Shown in pieces: positions 1 through 6,445 of a stretch of DNA of 8,236 nucleotides. The notes under the pieces were generated by a model that was given only the letters and a program-made list of their open reading frames with translations, ran no database searches and had not been told where the DNA came from. The DNA is from Gemmatimonadota bacterium. GTDB lineage: Bacteria; Gemmatimonadota; Gemmatimonadetes; Gemmatimonadales; Gemmatimonadaceae. A program made the translations under genes and the position numbers. The stretch lies in contig CANJOX010000137.1 in NCBI GenBank assembly GCA_947475795.1, positions 1-8,236 of the forward strand. The letters run 5' to 3'. Within the stretch, counting starts at the first letter, position 1, and each line of letters begins with the position of its first letter.

Positions 1-162
1 GGGCTGCCGGCAGCCTTCGACTTTTTTGTCTGGAGCCCCGCTGCGGGATGGCGGGCCCTCGCTCTGTTGCTCGTTGCCGGATCGCTGGCGGGGTTGCTGC
101 CCGCATGGCGTGCGTCATCTACTCCCATCGCCCGCGCGTTGCGCGAGGACGCCATTGGTTGA
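1..162 (+). CDS. FtsX/MacB-type ABC transporter permease, C-terminal fragment (5' end outside window)
   Basis: Only the last 53 residues are visible, read in frame 1 from the window edge to a TGA at 160-162. They contain one hydrophobic segment (about residues 18-36 of the fragment, rich in A, L, V and G). A motif typical of the extreme C-terminus of FtsX/MacB/LolC-E permeases follows: G-L-L-P-A-W-R-A, then P-I-x-R-A-L-R-E-D. In this family the last transmembrane helix is followed by such a short cytoplasmic tail. An ABC ATPase gene begins 17 bp downstream on the same strand, so this is very probably its membrane partner. The substrate cannot be read from the fragment. The N-terminal helix and periplasmic domain lie outside the window, so I cannot say whether the protein has the usual four transmembrane helices. 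Confidence 0.85.
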   Translation, partial: GLPAAFDFFVWSPAAGWRALALLLVAGSLAGLLPAWRASSTPIARALREDAIG

Positions 163-180
163 ACGCCGCGGCTGCTTCCG

Positions 181-894
181 ATGAGCACTCTGCATACACA
201 CACACCGCACGATCCCGTCATCGCGTGCGAGCAGGTGGTACGCACTTACCCGATGGGGGACGCGATCGTGCAAGCGGTCCGCGGCATCGATCTCGCCATC
301 GCGCGCGGCGAATTCGCGGCGATCACGGGTCCATCCGGCTGCGGGAAGAGCACGTTGTTGCACCTGCTGGGCGCCGTCGATGTGCCGACGAGCGGCCACG
401 TGCGCATCAATGGGCGCGATACCGCCACGCTCTCGGATCGCGAGGCCACGGATTTCCGTCTGCGTCAGATCGGGTTCGTGTTCCAGCGCTTTTACCTCAT
501 GCCGACGCTCTCGGCCACGGAGAACGTCGAGCTGCCGCTCGCCGAGGCGGGGATGGCCAAGCGCGCGCGGAAGGCGCGGGCGCGCGAGCTGCTGGGGTAC
601 GTGGGGTTGGGTGATCGCGGTGATCATCGCCCCACGCAGCTGTCCGGTGGCGAGCAGCAGCGCGTAGCGATCGCGCGCGCGCTCGCGAACGAGCCGGCGT
701 TGCTCCTGGCCGACGAGCCGACGGGTGAGCTCGACGCCGAGACCGGTGTGCGGCTGCTGGAGCTCTTCGGGCAGCTGCATCGGGACGGGCGTACGCTGGT
801 GTTCGTGACGCACGATGCCGTGGTGGCGCAGGCCGCCGAGCGCGTGATCCGGCTGCACGACGGCCGCGTGTCGTCGGATACGCGGCGGGGATGA
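181..894 (+). CDS. ABC transporter ATP-binding protein, LolD/MacB (AttE-like) family
   Basis: This 237-residue nucleotide-binding subunit would power an FtsX/MacB-type envelope transporter from the cytoplasmic face. All ABC motifs are intact: Walker A G-P-S-G-C-G-K-S-T at residues 50-58, Q-loop glutamine at about 102, signature L-S-G-G-E-Q-Q at 154-160, Walker B L-L-L-A-D-E-P at 174-180 with catalytic Glu179, and H-loop His211 (V-T-H-D). Length and the signature followed by R-V-A-I-A-R-A-L fit the LolD subfamily, which uses mechanotransmission or lipoprotein/lipid extraction rather than conventional import. The ATG at 181 is preferred over the in-frame ATG at 253 because the latter would remove the first beta strand (V-I-A-C-E-Q-V-V). 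No clear Shine-Dalgarno sequence precedes it. It follows the permease fragment by 17 bp and overlaps the next gene by 4 bp (ATGA), suggesting translational coupling. The family is certain; the substrate is not. Confidence 0.95.
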   Translation: MSTLHTHTPHDPVIACEQVVRTYPMGDAIVQAVRGIDLAIARGEFAAITGPSGCGKSTLLHLLGAVDVPTSGHVRINGRDTATLSDREATDFRLRQIGFVFQRFYLMPTLSATENVELPLAEAGMAKRARKARARELLGYVGLGDRGDHRPTQLSGGEQQRVAIARALANEPALLLADEPTGELDAETGVRLLELFGQLHRDGRTLVFVTHDAVVAQAAERVIRLHDGRVSSDTRRG

Positions 895-2429
895 TGGCGG
901 GATCGACGGTGCACACCGGCTCTGTCCGCCTCGCGATGGCGCACCTGCTGGCATGGCGGTCGGTGGCCGCGCGCCCGCTGCGCGCGCTGCTGTTGTGCGG
1001 TGGGTTCGGCGTGGGGGTGGGCGTGATGATCGTGCTGCTCGCAGTCGGCGAAGCCATGGTGCGGCAGGCCAGTCAGGAACGGCTTGTCGGCGGGGGGACG
1101 ATCACGGTGCTCCCCGACGGCATCGACATCGAGGTTCTCACCACGGGCGGCTTGGGTGGGCTCTTCTTCTCGGTGCCCAATGCCCGGTTCGTGCATCGGC
1201 AGGTGTTGAACGCGCCGCGGCTGAGCGACGTGGTGCGGGTGGCCGCGCCGCAGCTGGAAGGGAAACTGTTGTACGTGACCACCGCGGACGGCGTGGAACA
1301 TCCTGTCCGGGCCAGCGGGGAAATCCCCTCGGCCACGCGCACCCTCGGTGCGATGCCCACCGTGTCCACCGGTGCCTGGACCGACGACGATGGTGATCGG
1401 CGCTGGATGACCCCCACCGCCGCCGAGCTGCGTCACGATATCGACCATTTCCATGTGCCCACGCCGGCGATGGCGAACCGCGACTCCTGGGGCGAGTGGC
1501 ACTACTTCAACGTGATCTCGCCCGATGCGTCACGGTGGGCGTTCATCTCGTTCATTGTGGGTGGTGACGTCACCGGGACGCAGTGGGGCGGCCAGGTGCT
1601 GGTCACGCTGCACGAGCGCGGGCGCGCGCCGCGCCGCTTCAGTCGCCGCGTGCCCCGTGAACGCGTCCGCTTTTCCACGCGTGATGCCGATCTCACCATC
1701 GGTGACGACAGCGTCCGCGTGTTGGCGGATGGTCGCTATGCCGTGCGCGCGCGGGTGACCGAAGAGGGAACCGGTGTGCCGCTCACGCTCGATCTCGTGC
1801 TGTCGCCGGCGCCGCGGGTGGAGTTTCCCGGCGCAACACTGATGAGTGGTGACTTCACCTCGGGGTACGCCGTGCCCGCGTTACGCGCCGATGCGAGCGG
1901 ATCGCTGTGCGTGGCGGGGCGCTGCGAGGCCGTGGCCGGATCGCAGGCGTATCACGATCACAATTGGGGTGGCTGGCGTGGCGTCACGTGGGAGTGGGGA
2001 TCGGCGCGGGCCGGTGACTACACGCTGCTGTACGGACGGGTCACGCCGGACGACTCCGCGCAGGCGGCGGCGCCGCTGTTCGTGTACGTCACCGACGCGC
2101 AGGGATTTCTGGCGCTGTTCCGCCCGCGCGTGATCCGCTACGACGACGCGCGCACGGTGCGCACCGCGCAGGGTGCGCTGCGGGTGCCGGCCACGGCGGA
2201 GCTCTTCGATGTGCGTGGTGCCGACACGCTGCGCGTCACGCTCAGCATCGATGACGCGATCGCCACCGATACGCGACTTGGTCTGGCGGAGCGTGGGGAG
2301 AGCGAGAGGGCGCGGGCGTTGCGGCGCCCGTGGTTTGTGCAGCTGGCGGGCGTGGCGCGCGTGCAGGGCCGCGTGCGCGGCCGCGTCCTGAACGGCAGCG
2401 GCCGCGGGTATTTCGAGACCTACCGCTGA
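891..2429 (+). CDS. Membrane-anchored AttH/CrtC-N lipocalin-like protein with an FtsX-permease-like N-terminus
   Basis: The 512-residue product appears to have two parts. Residues about 16-76 look like the start of an FtsX/MacB permease: L-A-W-R-S-V-A-A-R-P-L-R, one hydrophobic helix (about 32-53), then a G-G-G-T-I-T-V-L-P-D-G turn as at the start of a MacB periplasmic domain. Residues about 76-171 are less clear and may be a remnant of that domain. From about 172 to the end I see the tandem lipocalin-like fold of AttH, carotenoid 1,2-hydratase and tocopherol cyclase relatives: W-G-E-W-H-Y-F-N at 200-207 and Y-H-D-H-N-W-G at 354-360. Cys340 and Cys345 could form a disulfide. Helices TM2-TM4 of a permease are absent. 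In the known AttEFGH systems AttH is a separate exported partner of the ATPase and permeases; the adjacent ATPase and permease support such a role here, probably with a hydrophobic ligand (inference). The start at 891 or 894 overlaps the ATPase stop; an ATG at 936 is an alternative. Confidence 0.72.
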   Translation: MMAGSTVHTGSVRLAMAHLLAWRSVAARPLRALLLCGGFGVGVGVMIVLLAVGEAMVRQASQERLVGGGTITVLPDGIDIEVLTTGGLGGLFFSVPNARFVHRQVLNAPRLSDVVRVAAPQLEGKLLYVTTADGVEHPVRASGEIPSATRTLGAMPTVSTGAWTDDDGDRRWMTPTAAELRHDIDHFHVPTPAMANRDSWGEWHYFNVISPDASRWAFISFIVGGDVTGTQWGGQVLVTLHERGRAPRRFSRRVPRERVRFSTRDADLTIGDDSVRVLADGRYAVRARVTEEGTGVPLTLDLVLSPAPRVEFPGATLMSGDFTSGYAVPALRADASGSLCVAGRCEAVAGSQAYHDHNWGGWRGVTWEWGSARAGDYTLLYGRVTPDDSAQAAAPLFVYVTDAQGFLALFRPRVIRYDDARTVRTAQGALRVPATAELFDVRGADTLRVTLSIDDAIATDTRLGLAERGESERARALRRPWFVQLAGVARVQGRVRGRVLNGSGRGYFETYR

Positions 2430-3238
2430 TGTCGGCGCAGCTCCGCCTCGGGACGCAGGGGTGGAATTATCCCGCGTGGGTGGGGCCGTTCTATCCGTCG
2501 GGCACGCGGCCGGTGGATTTTCTGCGCACGTTCACGCGCGCGTTCGACACGGTCGAGATCGATTCCACCTTCTACGCGATTCCGCCCGCCGCGACCGTGC
2601 GCGGGTGGGCGTCGCGCACCCCACCCACGTTCACGTTTGCCTGCAAGCTGCCGCAGGAGATCACGCACGAGCGCCGCTTCGTCGATGCCGTCGCGGTGCT
2701 GCACGCATTTACGGACCGCATGCGTGACCTCGGGCCGCGGCTGGGTCCCATCCTCATCCAGTGCGGGCCGAATTTTTCGCCGGCCGAGTCGGATGCGCTG
2801 GAGGCGTTCCTGCCGGCGCTGCCGGCCGATCTGCGGTTCGCCATCGAGTTCCGGCAGGCGTCGTGGATCCGCGCCCGCACCATCACGATGCTGCGCACCC
2901 ACGGCGTGGCGCTCGCGCTGAGCGACGGCCGGTGGATTCCGCGTGAGTGGCTGCTCAAGCTCTGTGAACAGCCCACGGCCGACTTCGCCTACCTGCGCTG
3001 GATGGGCCCCGATCGCGCCATCGTGGACTACTCCCGGCTGCAGGTGGACCGGAGCGCCGAGCTGGACGCCTGGAGTCGCATGATTCCGGTGTTGCAGGGG
3101 CAGGTGCGCGAGGTGTTCGGTTTCGTGAACAATCACTTCGCCGGCCACGGCCCCGCCTCGGTGCGGATGCTGCAGGAGCGGTTGGGGATACCGGTGGTGG
3201 ACCCGCAGACCATCGGTGACCAGCCATCGTTGTTCTGA
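2429..3238 (+). CDS. DUF72 (YecE-like) TIM-barrel family protein
   Basis: The 269-residue product matches the DUF72/YecE family throughout. It begins L-R-L-G-T-Q-G-W-N-Y, then W-V-G-P-F-Y-P-S-G (17-25), T-V-E-I-D-S-T-F-Y (41-49), F-T-F-A-C-K-L (68-74) with T-H at 79-80, A-I-E-F-R (138-142), and the C-terminal F-V-N-N-H-F-A-G-H-G motif (232-241), which corresponds to the usual y-f-N-N-d-x-x-G-x-A. The family adopts a TIM-barrel fold; its biochemical role is not established, so none is claimed. Length is normal. I chose the ATG at 2429, which overlaps the preceding stop codon by one base (TGATG), over an in-frame ATG at 2330 that would add 33 residues read across the end of the upstream gene and match nothing in the family. 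The overlap implies co-translation with the AttH-like gene. The stop codon lies within the candidate glgB promoter. Confidence 0.93.
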   Translation: MSAQLRLGTQGWNYPAWVGPFYPSGTRPVDFLRTFTRAFDTVEIDSTFYAIPPAATVRGWASRTPPTFTFACKLPQEITHERRFVDAVAVLHAFTDRMRDLGPRLGPILIQCGPNFSPAESDALEAFLPALPADLRFAIEFRQASWIRARTITMLRTHGVALALSDGRWIPREWLLKLCEQPTADFAYLRWMGPDRAIVDYSRLQVDRSAELDAWSRMIPVLQGQVREVFGFVNNHFAGHGPASVRMLQERLGIPVVDPQTIGDQPSLF

Positions 3239-3268
3239 CGTGACTCCCGACGGCGCTATACTTCTTCC
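3235..3268 (+). promoter_or_regulatory. Candidate sigma70-type promoter for a leaderless glgB transcript
   Basis: A -10 hexamer TATACT (5 of 6 consensus) lies at 3257-3262. It is preceded after a 16-bp spacer by CTGACG at 3235-3240 (4 of 6 to TTGACA), which overlaps the DUF72 stop codon. The A of the glgB ATG at 3269 is 7 bases past the -10 element, where transcription would normally start. No purine-rich ribosome-binding sequence precedes the ATG (the adjacent bases are CTTCTTCC). Both points suggest an mRNA that begins at or next to the start codon. This rests on position and motif only. Confidence 0.6.
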
Positions 3269-5668
3269 ATGATTCTGCCCACCGTGTCTGCTGATGCCGC
3301 GCTGCGCCTCGTGCGCGGCGAATCCGCTCAACCGCACGATCTGCTCGGTGCGCATACGGCCACGCAGCACGGTGTCGATGGCGTCGTGGTCCGCGTCTTT
3401 CAGCCGAATGCGGCGTCCGTGGCGGTGGTGCTCGGTGAGCTGCACTTCCCGATGGAGCGCGACGAGTACGGCTGCTTCGTGTTGTTTCTGAGCGACCGCA
3501 CCCTTCCGCTCGTGTACCGTCTCGCCATCACCTACGGTGACGGCCGCGCGGAGGTGCGCGACGATCCCTACCGCTTCCTCCCCACGCTTGGCGAGATGGA
3601 TCTGCACCTCTTCAACGAGGGGCGGCACCTGCGGCTCTGGGAGAAGTTGGGGGCGCACCCGCGCGATGTGGATGGCGTGTCCGGCACGTCGTTCGCGGTC
3701 TGGGCACCGAACGCCGCGCGGGTATCGGTGATCGGCAGTTTCAACGACTGGGACGGCCGTGCGCACCAGATGCGCGCGCTCGGCGCCAGCGGGGTGTTCG
3801 AACTGTTCGTGCCCGGCGTCGGCGCCGAGGCGATGTACAAGTTCGAGTTGCGCACAGCGGATGGTGCGCTGCGGGTGAAGACGGATCCGTACGCCTTCAA
3901 GATGGAGCAGGGGCCGGGGCACGCGGCTATCGTGCAGGCACCCGACCGCTATGTGTGGCGCGATGGGGCGTGGCTGGCGCAGCGCGCCGATGCCGACCCG
4001 CTGCGCGAGCCGATGCTGGTGTACGAGGTCCATCTCAGTTCGTGGATGCGCGGCGAGCACAACCGCCTGCTGTCCTACACGGAGTTGGCGCCCCGGTTGG
4101 CTGAGCACTGCCGACGACTGGGCTTCACGCATGTGGAGCTCCTGCCCGTTCTCGAGCATCCCTTCGGCGGGTCGTGGGGCTATCAGGTGGGTGGGTACTT
4201 CGCCCCCACGTCGCGGCACGGCTCGCCCGATGAGTTCCGCGCCTTCGTGGATACCATGCACGAAGCCGGGATCGGCGTCCTGCTGGATTGGGTGCCGGCG
4301 CACTTCCCCAAGGATGATTGGGCGCTGCGGCGCTTTGATGGCACGGCGTGCTACGAGCACGAAGACCCGCGGCTGGGCGATCACCCCGAATGGGGGACGC
4401 ACATCTTCAATTACGCGCGGCACGAAGTGCGCAATTTCCTGCTCGCCAACGCGTTGTATTGGATCGAAGCGTTCCACATCGACGGTCTGCGCGTGGACGC
4501 CGTGGCGTCCATGCTGTATCTGGACTACGGGCGCGAGGCCGGCCAGTGGCTGCGCAACCGGTACGGTGGTCGCGAGAATCTCGAGGCCGTGTCGTTTCTG
4601 AAGCAGCTCAATCACGCGGTCCATTCGCTGCACCCCGGCGTGATCACGGTGGCGGAAGAGAGCACCGCCTGGCCCAAGGTCACGCACCCCATCAGTGAGG
4701 GCGGGCTCGGCTTCACGTTCAAGTGGAACATGGGGTGGATGCACGACACCCTCGATTACTTCAAGGTTGATCCTTTTTTCCGGAAGGGCGCGCACGACAA
4801 GCTCACGTTCGCGATGATGTACGAGTACAGCGAGCGGTTCACCAATCCCTTGTCGCACGACGAAGTCGTGCACCTCAAGAAGTCGCTGGTGGAGAAGATG
4901 CCGGGCGATGTCTGGCAGCGCTTCGCGAACCTGCGCGCGCTCATCGGCTATTCCGTCACGCGGCCCGGCAAGTCGTTGTTCTTCATGGGCACCGAGTTGG
5001 GGTCACACCATGAGTGGAACCACGATCTCAGCCTCGAGTGGCATCTGCTGGGTGATGCGCGCCGTCAGGGGCTGATGACCTTCATGGAGGCGCTGGGCGC
5101 GCTGTACCGGCAGCACGCGTGCTTCTGGCGGCAGGACCACGAGCCGTCCGGATTCGGCTGGATCGACGTGACCGACAAGGAGCAGTCGGTGCTGTCGTAC
5201 GCCCGCTACGACGGCGGGGCGCACGCGGTGGTGGTGCTCAATCTCACGCCGGTGCCGCGCGATGCGTACCGGTTGGGGGCGCCGTCAGCGGGCACCTATC
5301 ACGTGGTGCTCAATTCGGATGCGGCGGCGTTTGGCGGGAGCGGCTACACGGTCGCGGAGACCGTCGAGTCTGAGCCCGTGCCGTATCATGGCTTCAGCCA
5401 ATCGATCACCGTGTCGCTGCCGCCGCTCAGCATGCTGGTGCTGCTTCCGGCCAATCAACCGGTGGCGCGCGTGCCGATGCGCGTGGAACCGGAACCGCCG
5501 GTGAAGGCCCCGCTGCCAGTCAACGCCAAAACGCCGGCCAAGGCGTCAAAAACCCCGAAGCCGACCAAGGCGCCCAAAGCACCCAAGGCGCCCAAGCCCA
5601 CAAAGTCCACGAAGCCGACCAAGGGCGCCAAGCCCGCGAAGGCGCCCAAGCCGACGCCCGCATCATGA
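3269..5668 (+). CDS. glgB: 1,4-alpha-glucan branching enzyme (GH13) with a lysine-rich C-terminal tail
   Basis: This enzyme forms alpha-1,6 branches in glycogen by cutting an alpha-1,4 chain and transferring it (cytoplasmic, EC 2.4.1.18). The 799 residues show an N-terminal N1 domain (about 12-110), a CBM48 domain (about 135-215, with S-F-A-V-W-A-P-N-A and G-S-F-N-D-W-D-G), the GH13 barrel (about 240-620) and a beta-rich C-terminal domain ending near 729. Catalytic residues are in place: nucleophile Asp410 (G-L-R-V-D-A-V-A-S-M), acid/base Glu463 (V-A-E-E-S-T) and Asp531 (L-S-H-D-E-V-V-H). Their spacing of 53 and 121 residues equals that of E. coli D405/E458/D526. The family is usually about 730 residues; the extra 70 form a K/P/A/T-rich tail containing a strict Lys-x-x repeat. 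No other glycogen genes are in the window. It probably has its own promoter, and it overlaps the SURF1 gene by 4 bp. Confidence 0.97.
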   Translation: MILPTVSADAALRLVRGESAQPHDLLGAHTATQHGVDGVVVRVFQPNAASVAVVLGELHFPMERDEYGCFVLFLSDRTLPLVYRLAITYGDGRAEVRDDPYRFLPTLGEMDLHLFNEGRHLRLWEKLGAHPRDVDGVSGTSFAVWAPNAARVSVIGSFNDWDGRAHQMRALGASGVFELFVPGVGAEAMYKFELRTADGALRVKTDPYAFKMEQGPGHAAIVQAPDRYVWRDGAWLAQRADADPLREPMLVYEVHLSSWMRGEHNRLLSYTELAPRLAEHCRRLGFTHVELLPVLEHPFGGSWGYQVGGYFAPTSRHGSPDEFRAFVDTMHEAGIGVLLDWVPAHFPKDDWALRRFDGTACYEHEDPRLGDHPEWGTHIFNYARHEVRNFLLANALYWIEAFHIDGLRVDAVASMLYLDYGREAGQWLRNRYGGRENLEAVSFLKQLNHAVHSLHPGVITVAEESTAWPKVTHPISEGGLGFTFKWNMGWMHDTLDYFKVDPFFRKGAHDKLTFAMMYEYSERFTNPLSHDEVVHLKKSLVEKMPGDVWQRFANLRALIGYSVTRPGKSLFFMGTELGSHHEWNHDLSLEWHLLGDARRQGLMTFMEALGALYRQHACFWRQDHEPSGFGWIDVTDKEQSVLSYARYDGGAHAVVVLNLTPVPRDAYRLGAPSAGTYHVVLNSDAAAFGGSGYTVAETVESEPVPYHGFSQSITVSLPPLSMLVLLPANQPVARVPMRVEPEPPVKAPLPVNAKTPAKASKTPKPTKAPKAPKAPKPTKSTKPTKGAKPAKAPKPTPAS
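5540..5656 (+). repeat. Thirteen tandem 9-bp units encoding Lys-x-x triplets in the GlgB tail
   Basis: From codon 758 to codon 796 of glgB every third codon is lysine (AAG or AAA) without exception: 13 units of 9 bp, 117 bp in all. The two intervening residues are only A, P, T, S or G. Typical units are AAGGCGCCC and AAGCCGACC. The units are degenerate at the DNA level (both Lys codons, varied second and third codons), so this is an old or selected repeat rather than a fresh expansion. Gain or loss of units would keep the reading frame. Confidence 0.9.
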
Positions 5669-6426
5669 GTCGCCGCCTGGCAACAACGCTCGGCTTCGGT
5701 GCGCTCGCCCTGGTCGTCGCGGCCGTGTGCGTGCGGCTCGGGTTCTGGCAACTCGACCGGCTCGCGCAGCGCCGGGCGCGCAACGCCATCGTGCAGTCGC
5801 GCAGCACGCGGCCGGTGGAAAGCGTGGCGGTGCTGCAGGGGCAGGACACCACCGCCACGCACTGGCGTCGGGTGCATGTGCGGGGCGTGGCCGATTACGC
5901 CGGCGAGGTCGTGCACGCCACGCGGTCGCAGGCCGGTTCACCCGGGGTGCACCTGCTCACCCCGGTCCGACCGTTGGATGGGCAGTGGGGGGATACGGCG
6001 CTGCTCGTGATCCGCGGGTTTGTGTTCGCGGCCGATGGCCGCACCTTCGATCGCGCGAAGGCGCGCGATGCGGATACGCTGGAGTTCGACGCGCTGGTGA
6101 CCGCGTTCCCCGCGCCGCGCCCCGGTGCCGTCACGATGCCATCCAACGCGCGCGCGGTCCGGCTGCTCGACCGCGATACCCTCGCGGTGCTCACGGGACA
6201 TCCACTCGCCCCGTTCGTCCTGCTGGCGCTCGGCGACACCGCCATCGTCGACATCACCAAGCCCGCCCGCGTGCCGCCACCGTCGTTCTCCGAGGGGCCG
6301 CATCAGTCGTACGCGCTCCAGTGGTTCGGCTTTGCGCTGGTGTTCGTGGTGGGCTTTGCGGCCTTCGTGTGGGCGCCAGGGCGGCGTGATGAGGATACTG
6401 CCCCGGCCGAGCCGCCGACGTCGTGA
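5665..6426 (+). CDS. SURF1 family cytochrome c oxidase assembly protein
   Basis: SURF1/Shy1 proteins assist haem a insertion and assembly of aa3-type cytochrome c oxidase in the inner membrane. The 253-residue product has the family layout. An N-terminal membrane helix (about 8-24) is followed by the L-G-F-W-Q-L-D-R-L motif (25-33). A periplasmic loop contains H-W-R-R-V-H-V-R-G (66-74), G-V-H-L-L-T-P (94-100) and the G-F-V motif (118-120). A second helix (about 216-237) is preceded by G-P-H-Q-S-Y-A-L-Q-W-F-G (211-222), the SURF1 C-terminal hallmark. Length is normal. Its ATG overlaps the glgB stop (ATGA), so it is probably translated from the glgB message. No oxidase subunit or haem-synthesis genes lie nearby in the window, an unusual setting for the family. 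The overlapping start at 5665 is the only one that keeps the first helix intact. Confidence 0.93.
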   Translation: MSRRLATTLGFGALALVVAAVCVRLGFWQLDRLAQRRARNAIVQSRSTRPVESVAVLQGQDTTATHWRRVHVRGVADYAGEVVHATRSQAGSPGVHLLTPVRPLDGQWGDTALLVIRGFVFAADGRTFDRAKARDADTLEFDALVTAFPAPRPGAVTMPSNARAVRLLDRDTLAVLTGHPLAPFVLLALGDTAIVDITKPARVPPPSFSEGPHQSYALQWFGFALVFVVGFAAFVWAPGRRDEDTAPAEPPTS

Positions 6427-6437
6427 CGGCGGCTCGG
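6407..6437. terminator. GC-rich hairpin between convergent genes, possible bidirectional terminator
   Basis: Perfect 10-bp arms CCGAGCCGCC (6407-6416) and GGCGGCTCGG (6428-6437) flank an 11-base loop, whose outermost G and C can add an eleventh pair. The hairpin overlaps the SURF1 stop codon (6424-6426) and ends 9 bp before the stop codon of the opposing dehydrogenase gene. It sits in the only gap between the two convergent transcripts, the expected place for a shared terminator. There is no T-tract on either strand, so intrinsic termination is not certain. Confidence 0.5.
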
Positions 6438-6445
6438 TTCGGCCA

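Noticed and set aside
115..954. A 279-codon minus-strand frame opposite the ABC ATPase
   Set aside because: Shadow of an ATPase with all ABC motifs in place; composition is R, H and P rich with no recognisable domain.
981..1004. Possible lipoprotein lipobox around Cys36 of the AttH-like protein (L-L-L-C-G)
   Set aside because: The residue before Cys is Leu, not Gly, Ala or Ser, and the surrounding sequence fits an FtsX-type first transmembrane helix better than a cleavable lipoprotein signal.
2367..2382. GGCCGC-GTGC-GCGGCC hairpin near the end of the AttH-like gene
   Set aside because: It is only 6 bp, lies inside coding sequence encoding a Gly-Arg-Val repeat, and such palindromes are expected by chance at this GC content.
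2330..2428. Upstream in-frame start extending DUF72 by 33 residues
   Set aside because: The extra residues overlap the AttH-like gene in another frame, are Arg/Gly/Ala-rich and resemble no DUF72 N-terminus; the family begins at the G-T-Q-G-W motif just after 2429.
2420..4873. An 817-codon open frame on the minus strand opposite DUF72 and glgB
   Set aside because: It is antisense to two certain genes with intact family motifs. Its translation is rich in H, R, P and Q and matches no family, as expected of a codon-bias shadow in GC-rich DNA.
5455..5941. Minus-strand frames opposite the GlgB tail, one with a Gly/Leu/Ala/Phe repeat resembling a membrane or cell-wall protein
   Set aside because: The apparent repeat is only the reverse complement of the 9-bp Lys-x-x units; the plus-strand frame is a continuation of glgB.
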